Assembly (NCBI RefSeq): GCF_035599575.1
Contig: NZ_CP141179.1
Span: 992,001 to 1,056,000 of the forward strand
Source: Roseovarius sp. Pro17
GTDB taxonomy: Bacteria; Pseudomonadota; Alphaproteobacteria; Rhodobacterales; Rhodobacteraceae
Reading direction: 5' to 3'
DNA: 64,000 bases
Part shown: piece by piece, positions 8,766-17,811 of the stretch
Numbering within the stretch: the stretch's first letter is position 1
Layout of the letters: every line of letters begins with the position of its first letter
The notes under the pieces: generated by a model
The model's input: the letters and a program-made list of their open reading frames with translations, nothing else
What the model was told of the DNA's origin: nothing
Database searches by the model: none
Program-made: the position numbers and the translations under genes

Positions 8766-9703
8766 GCGTTCCGATGATCCGTCTGAGCGGCATCCGCAAA
8801 ACGTTTCGCCTGCGCCGCCGCCTTTTGGCCCGGCCCGAGGAGTTGGTGGCAGTGAATGATCTGTCGCTAGATGTGGCCGAGGGCGAAACGCTGGGCTTGG
8901 TTGGTGAATCCGGCTGTGGCAAAAGCACTGCGGTCAGCATCATGCTGGGCCTGATGCAGCCTGATTCCGGCACGGTCGAGATCGCCGGGCAGCCGATTGG
9001 CAAGATGTCCGTCTCGGATCGCGTTCGGCTGATACAGCCGATCTTTCAGGATCCAAACGCCTCGCTGAACCCGGTCAAGCGCATCCGTTCCCTGATCGCG
9101 CAACCCCTGCGCCTGCATGGCGGCGCGGATGAGCAAACCGAAGTCGCGCGGATGCTGGACCTCGTCGGCCTTCCCACGCGCCTCGCCGATGCCTACCCGG
9201 CCGAGCTTTCGGGTGGTCAGCGCCAGCGCGTGGCGATCGCCCGCGCGCTGATCCTGAAGCCCCGCGTTCTGATTTGCGACGAACCTACGTCGGCGCTGGA
9301 CGTGTCGGTGCAGGCGCAGATCATCAACCTGCTGCTGGCGCTCAAGGCCGAGTTGGGCCTGACGATGGTTTTCGTCAGTCACAACCTCGCCGTCGTCGAG
9401 CATTTGGCCGATAGGGTCGCGGTCATGTATCTTGGCCAGAAAATCGAAGAGGCTGAAACCGAGGCGATTTTTGAACTTGCGCAACACCCATACACTCGGG
9501 CGCTGTTGGCTGCGACGCTGGTACCACAGCCCGGCATCGGCCTTCCCAAACTCGAACTTGGGGCTGCTGCGGCAGACCCGTTCGCAATCTCCGAGGGATG
9601 CCTGTTCGCGCCGCGCTGCCCCGATGTGCGCGACAGTTGCCGCAACACCCCGCAGGAGTTGCGCACATTGAACGGTGCCCTCGTTCGCTGCGAACGGGCG
9701 TAA
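8762..9703 (+). CDS. ABC transporter ATP-binding protein, DppF type
   Basis: A 313-residue ATPase with 'GESGCGKST', 'LSGGQRQRVAIARAL' and 'LICDEPTSALD', plus the C-terminal cysteine-bearing extension ('GCLFAPRCPDVRDSC'). The start is the ATG overlapping the DppD stop; an upstream in-frame ATG would only extend the protein into DppD coding sequence. It is the last gene of the operon, followed by a stem-loop and the convergent stress-protein gene. Confidence 0.93.
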   Translation: MSVPMIRLSGIRKTFRLRRRLLARPEELVAVNDLSLDVAEGETLGLVGESGCGKSTAVSIMLGLMQPDSGTVEIAGQPIGKMSVSDRVRLIQPIFQDPNASLNPVKRIRSLIAQPLRLHGGADEQTEVARMLDLVGLPTRLADAYPAELSGGQRQRVAIARALILKPRVLICDEPTSALDVSVQAQIINLLLALKAELGLTMVFVSHNLAVVEHLADRVAVMYLGQKIEEAETEAIFELAQHPYTRALLAATLVPQPGIGLPKLELGAAAADPFAISEGCLFAPRCPDVRDSCRNTPQELRTLNGALVRCERA

Positions 9704-9710
9704 GGGATGT

Positions 9711-9731
9711 CTGATCCCTCAGTGGGATCAG
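9711..9731. terminator. Stem-loop between convergent genes
   Basis: A perfect 8-bp stem CTGATCCC/GGGATCAG with a 5-nt loop lies in the 36-nt gap between the convergent ABC ATPase and universal stress protein genes. There is no T-run on either side, so it may be a weak bidirectional terminator. Confidence 0.4.
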
Positions 9732-9739
9732 AGCAGGCG

Positions 9740-10159
9740 TCAGCGCACGACCAAAACCGGGATCGGACTGTGGCTGACGACCTCGGAAGTCTGGCTGCCC
9801 AGCAGCAGTCTGCTGACACCGCGCCGCCCGTGCGAGGCCATGACGATCAGATCGCATCCAAGGCTTTTGGCCGTATCCACAATCGCTTCGGCGGCTGAGT
9901 CGTTGACGTCCTGACGGGTGGTGATCTCGACGTCATGTTTTTTGGCGACTGCCTTGGCGGCCGTCAGCGCGTCTTCGGCATGGCGTTTTTGAGCGGTGCT
10001 CCAGGAATCCAATGTCGCTGCACTTTGCAGCGGATAGGGCTGGCTGACCGTAACCACCGTGACCTTGCTGCCGGCTTCCTTTGCGAAACCAATTCCGTGC
10101 TCAATCCCTCTCAGGGCAAGTTCGGATCCGTCAGTCGAAATCAGAATGTGCTTGTACAT
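9740..10159 (-). CDS. Universal stress protein (UspA family)
   Basis: A 139-residue single-domain Usp with the N-terminal 'ILISTDGSELALRGIEHG' strand-loop and the C-terminal nucleotide-binding signature 'DLIVMASHGRRGVSRLLLGSQTSEVVSHSPIPVLVV' (G-2x-G-9x-G-S/T type). It is a cytoplasmic stress protein likely to bind ATP. A GAGAGA ribosome site precedes the ATG. A TTGAC-N4-CGCAA box 54 nt upstream suggests oxygen-linked control, as is common for usp genes in this group. Confidence 0.92.
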   Translation of the reverse strand: MYKHILISTDGSELALRGIEHGIGFAKEAGSKVTVVTVSQPYPLQSAATLDSWSTAQKRHAEDALTAAKAVAKKHDVEITTRQDVNDSAAEAIVDTAKSLGCDLIVMASHGRRGVSRLLLGSQTSEVVSHSPIPVLVVR

Positions 10160-10212
10160 GTTTTTCTCTCCCCATGTTGCACGACACTGTGACAGCTATT
10201 TCAGTCAATACC

Positions 10213-10226
10213 TTGACATGGCGCAA
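10213..10226 (-). promoter_or_regulatory. Candidate FNR/FnrL-type box upstream of the stress protein gene
   Basis: TTGACATGGCGCAA matches the FNR/CRP-family half-site pattern TTGAN-N4-NNCAA imperfectly and lies 54 nt before the usp start codon. The rest of the 10160-10532 stretch holds no gene that I can support. Confidence 0.4.
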
Positions 10227-10532
10227 GTAAAATCCGGACTGGTCGCAGCGAGGGTTTCCGTCTTTGTCGCAATATTCCAGGGCAATTGTATCAGCGCCAC
10301 ACAGCGCGACGGCCCGGGGCAGGAGGCGTTGGATTCGGATTAGCAAACGGCTATCTTGTCCTTGATATCTAAAGAGTTGCCCCTTTTGCGGCTGCTATAT
10401 TTTTGCCACATATTCCGGCTAGTTTGCAGCAGGGTCATTTCACACGTTTGAAGAGAGCGGATATTTTACAACATACTCAAAGTGGTTTCTCTTTTGAGAA
10501 AAACTAGATTGGTAAGGTAACGAGGTATCGAT

Positions 10533-10730
10533 ATGGTCGTCGGCTATTTGATTGTTGGTATACTGCTAGGTACAATTTGTGCCGCGATCAGCCTTTTTCT
10601 GGGGTCGTCCGTTTTGTGGGCGATAGTCATCTACTGCACTGCGGGAGGTCTATGTACGTTGCTCTCAGCCGTTATGGTGCACGCTCGGTCAATACCTACG
10701 GAGCGAAGAACCGCAAAAATCAAGCCGTAG
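10533..10730 (+). CDS. Small two-helix membrane protein
   Basis: A 65-residue protein with two strongly hydrophobic segments (about residues 2-22 and 28-48) and a basic C-terminal tail rich in Arg and Lys, so both ends of the hairpin probably face one side with the tail in the cytoplasm (positive-inside rule). A GGTAAGG sequence lies upstream of the ATG. It is an orphan between the stress protein and the TRAP operon. I do not recognise a family; coding status rests on the clean hydrophobic pattern. Confidence 0.5.
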   Translation: MVVGYLIVGILLGTICAAISLFLGSSVLWAIVIYCTAGGLCTLLSAVMVHARSIPTERRTAKIKP

Positions 10731-11163
10731 CGCCGCTCAGTGTTGGTGCACGCGCGTCATCGGGATATGGACTGATCTCCTCGCTTTAGATGAGACTATC
10801 CTGCACATCACACCCTTGCATCTGAACAGCCAAAGCGAGCGCGATCCAACGTTGTCACGTTGAAAATTGCGGCCCGACGCGCAGAAGATGCGCGGCCGGT
10901 GATCCGATTTGCGCGCGATCTCTTCGTCGCTTGCCTCCTTCGTCGAACATCAGACTAACCCCAGATCACAGCCGCTTTGGAGCGATTATGTCAGTCTAGC
11001 CAAACATCACCAACGCCCCTGCTATGCCCATAGGTATCGCCAAATGGGATAATACTAACTTGATATAATGTTTGACTCGAATCCCAATGCTCCGTAGCTT
11101 TTGGTCAAGGCAAGAATTTAAGAACAGTCAAATTGTCTCACTTGCCAACACGGAGGAGATCTA
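10731..11163. other. Intergenic stretch of 433 nt, promoter side of the TRAP operon
   Basis: No supported gene. The stretch is more AT-rich at its right end, where the TRAP operon promoter should lie, and ends with a strong GGAGGAG ribosome site at about 11150. Around 10860-10940 a short plus-strand reading resembles the start of a GNAT acetyltransferase but is too short to call. Confidence 0.4.
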
Positions 11164-12162
11164 ATGACCCGATTTCGCACAGGGACAGCAATTGCTGCCT
11201 GCCTTGGCCTTATGGCCGGCAATGCAGCGGCCGCCCCCGAATTTAAACTGAAGTTTGCCAATGTTGATGCACCGCAGAGTATCGGCGGTCACGGCACACA
11301 GGTCTTCGCCGATTGCGTCGCAGAGAAAAGCGATGGCCGCGTCGAGATCCAGATTTTTCCGTCGGGCGCTCTTGGTGGGCAGTCGGACAACCTTGAGTCC
11401 GTACGCACTGATCTGCTGGACCTGACCAATGTCGTATCACCTATTGTGACGGTGGATCCGCTATTGTCGGTGTTCACGCTTCCCTACGTTTTTCGGGATC
11501 GCGACCATGTCGCCAATGTTCTGAACGGAGAGGTTGGCGAACTGGTTTCCAGCAGGCTCCTAGAGCGCGACCTCGTGGTCCTTGGATATTGGGAGGGCGG
11601 CTTTCGCCAGATCACGAACAACGTCAGACCGATCAACGTGCCGGGCGATTTGGAGGGTATCAAGATCCGAACGCCTAGCGATCCGACCCGCATCATGCTG
11701 TTTGATGCGATGGGCGCAAGCGCCGCAGCGCTGCCGTGGTCCGAAGTCTACAGCGCCCTACAAACGGGCGTATTTGACGGTCAGGAAAATCCGGCGCTCT
11801 ACGTCGAAGATGCAAGTTTCTTTGAAGTGCAGAAATATCTGTCATTCACATCACACGTCTATGGCGTCAGCTATCTTCTGATGTCGCCGGGGGCCTACGC
11901 CAAGCTGCCGCAGGATCTGCAGGATGTCGCCCATGAGTGTGGCCGCGTTTCAGCGGAGGCAACGATCGAATACGGTCAAAAAGCCGATGCCGAAGCGGCA
12001 GACAAGGCCACCGAGCGCGGCATGGAGGTGAACGACGCCGACATTCCCGCCTTCATCGCCGTGGCCCGACCATTGCACGGGCAGATGATCGAAAAAATCC
12101 TGAAAGGCGACGATGTTCAGACGGCCAACGAGCTGCTGAAGACAATCGAGAACACGCAGTAG
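11164..12162 (+). CDS. TRAP transporter solute-binding protein (DctP family)
   Basis: A 332-residue periplasmic binding protein with a signal peptide ending near 'AGNAAAA'. It shows the DctP landmarks 'GGHGTQVFADCVAEKSDGRVEIQIFPSGALGG' and, around the middle, 'GIKIRTPSDPTRIMLFDAMGASAAALPWSEVYSALQTGVFDGQENP', including the Arg that holds the carboxylate of the ligand. It therefore should bind an organic acid or amino acid. It precedes DctQ and DctM, then two enzymes that may act on the imported compound. Confidence 0.93.
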   Translation: MTRFRTGTAIAACLGLMAGNAAAAPEFKLKFANVDAPQSIGGHGTQVFADCVAEKSDGRVEIQIFPSGALGGQSDNLESVRTDLLDLTNVVSPIVTVDPLLSVFTLPYVFRDRDHVANVLNGEVGELVSSRLLERDLVVLGYWEGGFRQITNNVRPINVPGDLEGIKIRTPSDPTRIMLFDAMGASAAALPWSEVYSALQTGVFDGQENPALYVEDASFFEVQKYLSFTSHVYGVSYLLMSPGAYAKLPQDLQDVAHECGRVSAEATIEYGQKADAEAADKATERGMEVNDADIPAFIAVARPLHGQMIEKILKGDDVQTANELLKTIENTQ

Positions 12163-12199
12163 CGTCTCTCTGATCGCTTGGACGGGGGGTGTTTTCGAT

Positions 12200-12733
12200 A
12201 TGCGCGTGCTCGACATCATACTTGAAATAGCAGTGGCGGCCCTCATTGTGGCCGCCACTGCTGTCGGATTTACCGAAGTGATCTTTCGCTACTTACTGGG
12301 ATCATCTATCGGCTGGTCGTTCGAATTTCTCCAAATCATTCTGGTCTACATCACATTCGTCGGCGGATTTCTGGCGTCGCGAAAACGGGGCCATCTACGT
12401 GTCACCGTTCTGGTGGAAAAGATGCCGCGCACGTTGCGCATGATCTGTTTCCTGCTCGCTCAAATCGGCATCGCCATCACGACGGTGGTGATGACAATTT
12501 GGGGGTGGGACTATGCGTTCCGTTTTCCCGACACCACGACCGACATGATACGTATTCCGGTTGTCTATCTCTATATTATCGTTCCGCTATGCGGGTTTGC
12601 GATGAGCTGTCAGGTGGTTTGCGACATCGTAATCGGTCTGCGCAACTATCTCTCGGGCGACGAGCCGGAGAAGTTTGGCATATCCCTGCCGGGATTTGAC
12701 GACATAGAGGAACCGGCAGGTGCCCGGTCATGA
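12200..12733 (+). CDS. TRAP transporter small membrane subunit (DctQ family)
   Basis: A 177-residue protein with four hydrophobic segments and the DctQ core 'EVIFRYLLGSSIGWSFEFLQIILVYITFVGGFLASRKRGHLRV'. It pairs with DctM to form the sodium-driven membrane complex. The stop overlaps the DctM start by 4 nt. Confidence 0.9.
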   Translation: MRVLDIILEIAVAALIVAATAVGFTEVIFRYLLGSSIGWSFEFLQIILVYITFVGGFLASRKRGHLRVTVLVEKMPRTLRMICFLLAQIGIAITTVVMTIWGWDYAFRFPDTTTDMIRIPVVYLYIIVPLCGFAMSCQVVCDIVIGLRNYLSGDEPEKFGISLPGFDDIEEPAGARS

Positions 12734-14010
12734 TGTTCGCAGCTTTTGCAGGCCTGTTGGTGGCCATCGGAATAGGCATGCCGATCGCCTTTGCGCTGTC
12801 GACCGTCTCGATCCTGATCCTGTGGCATAGCGATATCAGCATGCTGATCCCGGTGCAGCGCATCTATCAGGGCACCAACAAATTCCCGCTGCTTGCCGTG
12901 CCGCTGTTCATCTTTGCCGGATCGCTGATGAACCACGCGGATATTTCCCGCCGGCTAGTCGATTTCGCCGCCACCATCGTCGGGCGTATGCGTGGTGGGC
13001 TTGCATCGGTCAACATCATTACCAGCATGTTGTTTGCAGGGATGAGCGGCACGTCCATGTCCGACACCGCCGCAGTCGGCGGGATCATGATACCGAACAT
13101 GATTAGGCGGGGGTATGACCGTGCCTTTACCGCCGCGGTCACGGCGTCGTCCTCGACCATCGGCATCCTGTTGCCGCCCAGCCTGCCTATGGTCGTTCTG
13201 GCGTCGTACATGGGCATTTCGACCGGCGGGTTGTTTATCGCGGGACTTATTCCGGGATTGCTGGTCGGGCTTGGCCTGATTACCGCGTCATGGATCATCT
13301 CGGTCAAGCGGCAGTATCCGGTTGAGGAGAAATTCCAGCTGCGCAGGTTCCTCGTGGCCTTTGTTCATGCGATCCCGCCGTTGCTGATGCCCGCGATCAT
13401 CTTGGGCGGTATCCTCGGCGGGGTGTTTACTGCCACCGAGGCGGCAGGTGTTGCCTGTGTTTACGGCATTGTCGCGGGAATGTTCATCCTACGCACGCTG
13501 ACGCTGACGAAACTCTACTTTGCCGTGCGCGATGCCGCGATCCTGACCGGCGCAACCATGTTCGTGACGGCCACGGCGCATCTGCTGGGATTCACGTTCA
13601 CGTTTCAGCAATATAGCCACACGGTGATGAGCTACTTCAGCAACGCCGACATGGGCGCGCTTACGGTTCTGTTGGCGCTATCGCTGGTGATGATCGTGCT
13701 GGGGATTTTTCTGGACGGTTTTGCGATGATGTTCATCGTCGTGCCGCTATTCCTTCCGACGGCCATCGCCGTCGGGATCGAGCCGATTCATTTCGCGATG
13801 GTTCTGATCGTGTGTTGGGGGATCGGTCAGCAGACACCGCCCATGGCATCGGCACTATTCCTGACCAGCCTGATGGCGCGGGTCGACGTCATCTCCATCA
13901 CGCGGGCCAATCTGTGGTTCATTCTGGTGATGATCATCGTGCTCGGCCTCGTCATGGTGTTTCCATTCTGGACGGTCATGTGGCTTCCGCAAAAATTCGG
14001 CCTGATATGA
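12730..14010 (+). CDS. TRAP transporter large membrane subunit (DctM family)
   Basis: A 426-residue, highly hydrophobic protein with about twelve membrane segments. It shows DctM signatures 'PLFIFAGSLMNHADISRRLVDFA', 'MSGTSMSDTAAVGGIMIPNM' and 'GIGQQTPPMASALFLTS'. It forms the transport channel of the TRAP system with DctQ. It is translationally coupled to DctQ. Confidence 0.94.
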   Translation: MMFAAFAGLLVAIGIGMPIAFALSTVSILILWHSDISMLIPVQRIYQGTNKFPLLAVPLFIFAGSLMNHADISRRLVDFAATIVGRMRGGLASVNIITSMLFAGMSGTSMSDTAAVGGIMIPNMIRRGYDRAFTAAVTASSSTIGILLPPSLPMVVLASYMGISTGGLFIAGLIPGLLVGLGLITASWIISVKRQYPVEEKFQLRRFLVAFVHAIPPLLMPAIILGGILGGVFTATEAAGVACVYGIVAGMFILRTLTLTKLYFAVRDAAILTGATMFVTATAHLLGFTFTFQQYSHTVMSYFSNADMGALTVLLALSLVMIVLGIFLDGFAMMFIVVPLFLPTAIAVGIEPIHFAMVLIVCWGIGQQTPPMASALFLTSLMARVDVISITRANLWFILVMIIVLGLVMVFPFWTVMWLPQKFGLI

Positions 14011-14050
14011 ACGGGCTGAGAGTAACAACAAGAAATCAAGGAGATTTCCG

Positions 14051-15067
14051 ATGAAACGCGCAGCATATATCGATGCGACTTACACCCAGACCGAGGGTGA
14101 GACGACCTGCATCATCAACGGCCAGTTCCACTTTCCCGCAGGGCTCGACCTGCTGGGCAAGCGCGAGTATTTTAAGGAGCATTATGACTGGATCCGCGCC
14201 GCTATCATCCGCGAGCCGCGCGGCCATAACGATCTGTTCGGCGCCGTCATCGTGCCCTCGTCAACGCCGGATGCCGATATCGGGATTATCTGGATCGACA
14301 GTGTGGGATACGGCGACATGTGCGGACACGGCACGATCGCCACGTCGATGTTGCTGGCGTCCAACAACCTCGTGCCCCGCCAGAACGGCGAGACCGAACT
14401 GCGTATCGAGAACCCGGCCGGCATCGTGACATCCACCGTGGGTATCGAGGACGGCGAAGTGAAATGGTGCCGCTTCCAGAACGTTCCGGGTTTCCTCGCG
14501 CAAAAGGACATCAAGGTCGATGTTCCCGAAGTAGGCGAGATGCTCGTCGATATCTCGTTTGGCGGGAACTACTTCATGAACGTCAAGTTGGACCCCGAGA
14601 TTTGCCGCGTTGCGCCTGAAAACGCCGCCAAATTGGGTCGGATGGGCAATGCGATCAAGAAGCAGATCAATGACAAGATCACGATGGTCCACCCCGACAA
14701 GCCAAACGTGACCGAGGTGGATCTGGTCACATTCTACCAAAAGCCTGAAGATAAGAGTGCGGATTATCGTTGGGTGCATGCCTTTCGCGATGGCGCGCTT
14801 GACCGCTCGCCGGGTGGAACCGGCATGTCGGCTATGCTGGCGATGCTGGAGGCGCGCGGCGAAATCTCGATGGGTCAGACGATCCACGCTCAGGGCTTGC
14901 TGGGCACCGGTACTTTTGAGGGTAAGTTGATCAAAGAGACGACAGTTGGCGACCACCGCGCGGTCGTGCCGACGATCAAGGGCCGTTCCACGCTGATCGG
15001 TTTCGGCAAATGGTATCTCGATCCGATGGACAAGAATGGACGGGGATACGCGGTCGGCCGAGTCTGA
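14051..15067 (+). CDS. Proline racemase superfamily protein with Cys/Gly active site
   Basis: A 338-residue protein of the proline racemase/hydroxyproline epimerase/3-hydroxyproline dehydratase fold. The first catalytic motif is intact (Met-Cys91-Gly-His-Gly). The second, which reads SPCGTG in racemases and epimerases and SPTGTG in trans-3-hydroxyproline dehydratases, reads Ser-Pro-Gly255-Gly-Thr-Gly here (codon GGT at 14813). With only one catalytic thiol, two-base racemisation is unlikely; a lyase/dehydratase-type reaction or a new activity is possible. AAGGAGA precedes the start. It lies between a TRAP importer and an FMN 2-hydroxyacid dehydrogenase, so the substrate is probably an imported hydroxylated amino or organic acid. 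Confidence 0.88.
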   Translation: MKRAAYIDATYTQTEGETTCIINGQFHFPAGLDLLGKREYFKEHYDWIRAAIIREPRGHNDLFGAVIVPSSTPDADIGIIWIDSVGYGDMCGHGTIATSMLLASNNLVPRQNGETELRIENPAGIVTSTVGIEDGEVKWCRFQNVPGFLAQKDIKVDVPEVGEMLVDISFGGNYFMNVKLDPEICRVAPENAAKLGRMGNAIKKQINDKITMVHPDKPNVTEVDLVTFYQKPEDKSADYRWVHAFRDGALDRSPGGTGMSAMLAMLEARGEISMGQTIHAQGLLGTGTFEGKLIKETTVGDHRAVVPTIKGRSTLIGFGKWYLDPMDKNGRGYAVGRV

Positions 15068-15069
15068 CG

Positions 15070-16254
15070 ATGGCGGCGGGTCCGCCAAAAATCCGCCGGT
15101 TGAGCGAGGCCCTCAATATCGAGGATCTGCGGACGCTCGCGAAAAGGCGGATTCCGGGCTTTGCCTTCTGCTACGTCGATGGCGGTGCTGATGACGAAGT
15201 CACGCTGGCGCATAATCGCGCGATTTTTCGTCAGTTCCGGCTGATCCCCCGCCAGTTGCGTGATGTGTCAAACATCGACATATCAACGCAGTTTCTGGGG
15301 CAAAAGGTCGAGCGTCCCTTCGGCATCTGCCCGACAGGTTACAACGGGATGCTGACGCATCAGGGCGACCTCAAACTGGCGCGTGCTGCCCGCCGGTTTG
15401 GTATTCCGTTCATCCAAAGCACGATGTCCACCAGCAGCATCGAGGATATCGCCGCCGAGATGCAGGGGGGCGAGCACTGGTTTCAGCTATACGTCCTCAA
15501 GGATCATTCGATCAGCGCGCGGTTGATGGAGCGCGCACATGCCGCCGGATGTAGCACGCTGGTAGTCACAACCGACGCCGTCATTCTGGGCAATCGTGAA
15601 AGCGACAGGCGCAATTACACACGGCCACAGGTGTTGACACCTTCCAGAAAGATCAACGTCCTACTACACCCGCGATGGATTATGGACGTCTTGGTGCCGC
15701 ATGGCATACCCATTTTCGGAAACCTGACCGAGTTTTTGCCCAAATCTCAATGGTCAGCGCGTGACGGCGCGCGCTTTATTTCACAGCAGATGACACGCGC
15801 GCTGGACTGGGACCACCTTGAACGCCTGCGTGCCGACTGGCCTGGCAAGTTCGTCGTCAAGGGTTTGCTGCATTGCGATGACGTCGAAAAGGCCATCGGC
15901 ATTGGTGCGGACGGCGTCATCTTGTCAAACCACGGCGGCCGTCAACTGGACGGTGCGGTCCATCCGATGGAACAATTGTCTGCCATAAAGGATCGTATCG
16001 GGAACGGCTGCGAGATTTACCTCGACAGTGGTTTCCGGCGGGGAACCGACATCGCCAAAGCGCTAAGTCTGGGCGCGCAAGGCGCATTTATTGGTCGGGC
16101 GTCGCTATACGGTCTCGCTGCGTCAGGACAACAGGGCGTGGAGCTTGCGTTGAACATGCTGTGGGACGAATTGGAGGCCTGCATGGGTCAACTGGGTTGC
16201 GCCAGTGTAGGTGACCTGAGACCTGAGATGACGATCGCGGGCGCACCAATCTAA
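15070..16254 (+). CDS. FMN-dependent alpha-hydroxy-acid dehydrogenase
   Basis: A 394-residue TIM-barrel flavoenzyme of the lactate/mandelate dehydrogenase and glycolate oxidase family. The start is the ATG 2 nt after the preceding stop. Family features are 'PRQLRDVSNIDISTQFLGQ', 'PFGICPTGYNGMLTHQGD', the catalytic His and Arg in 'LSNHGGRQLDG', and the FMN-phosphate loop 'DSGFRRGTDIAKALSLGAQGAFIGRA'. It oxidises a 2-hydroxy acid to a 2-oxo acid, passing electrons to quinone or oxygen. The context (TRAP importer and racemase-fold enzyme) points to a shared catabolic pathway; L-lactate itself is possible but not favoured by context. Confidence 0.9.
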   Translation: MAAGPPKIRRLSEALNIEDLRTLAKRRIPGFAFCYVDGGADDEVTLAHNRAIFRQFRLIPRQLRDVSNIDISTQFLGQKVERPFGICPTGYNGMLTHQGDLKLARAARRFGIPFIQSTMSTSSIEDIAAEMQGGEHWFQLYVLKDHSISARLMERAHAAGCSTLVVTTDAVILGNRESDRRNYTRPQVLTPSRKINVLLHPRWIMDVLVPHGIPIFGNLTEFLPKSQWSARDGARFISQQMTRALDWDHLERLRADWPGKFVVKGLLHCDDVEKAIGIGADGVILSNHGGRQLDGAVHPMEQLSAIKDRIGNGCEIYLDSGFRRGTDIAKALSLGAQGAFIGRASLYGLAASGQQGVELALNMLWDELEACMGQLGCASVGDLRPEMTIAGAPI

Positions 16255-16323
16255 CGCGCCTCGATCCACCATGGGCCGTTGCATTGAATTGCACACGCCC
16301 TGTCCCGAAGTTTCTATCCGGCG

Positions 16324-17799
16324 TCAGTCGATCTTGGGCAACAGCGCGGTGATCGACGTTTTGGCATCGCCATAGAGCATGCGGGTATTGTCCTTGTAGA
16401 AAAGCGGATTTTCGATACCGGAATATCCGGTTCCCTGACCCCTCTTGGACACAAAGACCTGCGCCGCCTGCCATACGCGCAGCACCGGCATCCCCGCGAT
16501 GGGCGAATTGGGGTCATCCTCCGCGGCAGGGTTCACAATGTCGTTCGACCCAATAACGATCACGACGTCGGTCTTGGCGAGATCGTCGTTGATTTCGTCC
16601 ATTTCCATCACGATGTCATATGGCACCTTGGCCTCGGCCAGTAGCACGTTCATGTGGCCGGGCAGGCGGCCCGCGACGGGGTGGATGGCAAAGCGCACGT
16701 TCTTGCCCTTATCGCGCAGTTTTGACGCCAGCTCCGACACCGCGACCTGCGCCTGCGCGACAGCCATGCCGTAGCCCGGCACGATCACGATGCTGTCGGC
16801 GTCGTTCAGCGCCGCCGCGACGCCGTCGGCATCGATGGCCACCTGCTGCCCTTCGACCTCCATTGCCGGGCCGGTCGTATTTCCGAAACCGCCAAGGATG
16901 ACCGACACGAAAGAGCGGTTCATCGCCTTGCACATGATGTAGCTGAGGATTGCACCGGACGAACCAACCAGTGCGCCGGTCACGATTAGCAGATCGTTGC
17001 CGAGCGAAAATCCGATCGCCGCCGCAGCCCAGCCAGAATATGAGTTCAGCATCGACACCACGACGGGCATGTCGGCGCCGCCGATCCCCATGATGAGGTG
17101 GTAGCCAATGAAGAACGCCAGCAGCGTCATCAGTAGCAGAGTCCAGATCCCCGCGCCGTTTATGAAGAGGATCAGCAGGATTACCGACAGTCCTGCCGCG
17201 ATCGCATTCAGCGCATGACCGCCGGGCAGCTTTTCAGCCTTGGACGTGATCTTGCCCGCCAGCTTGCCGAAGGCGACCACCGAACCGGTGAATGTAATCG
17301 CACCGATAAAGACGCCCAGAAACACCTCGGCGCGCAGGATGGCACGCTCGGCCCCGCTCTTGTGAGCTAGGGTTTTGGCGAAACCGGTCAGACCTTGCTG
17401 GTCAAGCCATATCTCTGCCCCGGTGGCGGTCAGATCGGCAGGCATCGACGCCTTGAGCGCCAGCACGGATTGCAGTTCCAGATAGGCGTTGAAGCCAATA
17501 AAGACGGCTGCCAGCCCAACGAAGGAATGCAGCGCCGCGACCAGCTGCGGCATGTCGGTCATCTCGACCCTCTTGGCCACATACCAGCCAAGCACCGATC
17601 CGCCAGCGATCATCAGCAATATGATGAACCAGTTTCCGACGCCGGGGCCAAACACAGTGGCCACCACGGCGGCGCCCATGCCTATGATGCCATACCAGAC
17701 CGCGCGCTTGGCGCTTTCTTGTCCCGATAACCCGCCCAGCGACAGGATAAATAGGACGGCTGCCGCGATATAGGCCGCGGATACAATTCCGATGGTCAT
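16324..17799 (-). CDS. pntB: NAD(P) transhydrogenase subunit beta
   Basis: A 491-residue subunit of the proton-translocating transhydrogenase. The N-terminal half has about nine membrane helices (domain II, e.g. '[13 protein letters not shown]' and '[26 protein letters not shown]'); the C-terminal 180 residues are the NADP(H)-binding domain III with '[13 protein letters not shown]', '[21 protein letters not shown]' and '[14 protein letters not shown]'. It is 12 nt downstream of pntA. The complex makes NADPH from NADH using proton-motive force. Confidence 0.96.
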   Translation of the reverse strand: MTIGIVSAAYIAAAVLFILSLGGLSGQESAKRAVWYGIIGMGAAVVATVFGPGVGNWFIILLMIAGGSVLGWYVAKRVEMTDMPQLVAALHSFVGLAAVFIGFNAYLELQSVLALKASMPADLTATGAEIWLDQQGLTGFAKTLAHKSGAERAILRAEVFLGVFIGAITFTGSVVAFGKLAGKITSKAEKLPGGHALNAIAAGLSVILLILFINGAGIWTLLLMTLLAFFIGYHLIMGIGGADMPVVVSMLNSYSGWAAAAIGFSLGNDLLIVTGALVGSSGAILSYIMCKAMNRSFVSVILGGFGNTTGPAMEVEGQQVAIDADGVAAALNDADSIVIVPGYGMAVAQAQVAVSELASKLRDKGKNVRFAIHPVAGRLPGHMNVLLAEAKVPYDIVMEMDEINDDLAKTDVVIVIGSNDIVNPAAEDDPNSPIAGMPVLRVWQAAQVFVSKRGQGTGYSGIENPLFYKDNTRMLYGDAKTSITALLPKID

Positions 17800-17811
17800 T
17801 TTGCTGTCCTT

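Noticed and set aside
10860..10950. Plus-strand reading resembling the first 25 residues of a GNAT acetyltransferase
   Set aside because: Too short, followed by a stop, and no further family motifs; similarity could be chance.
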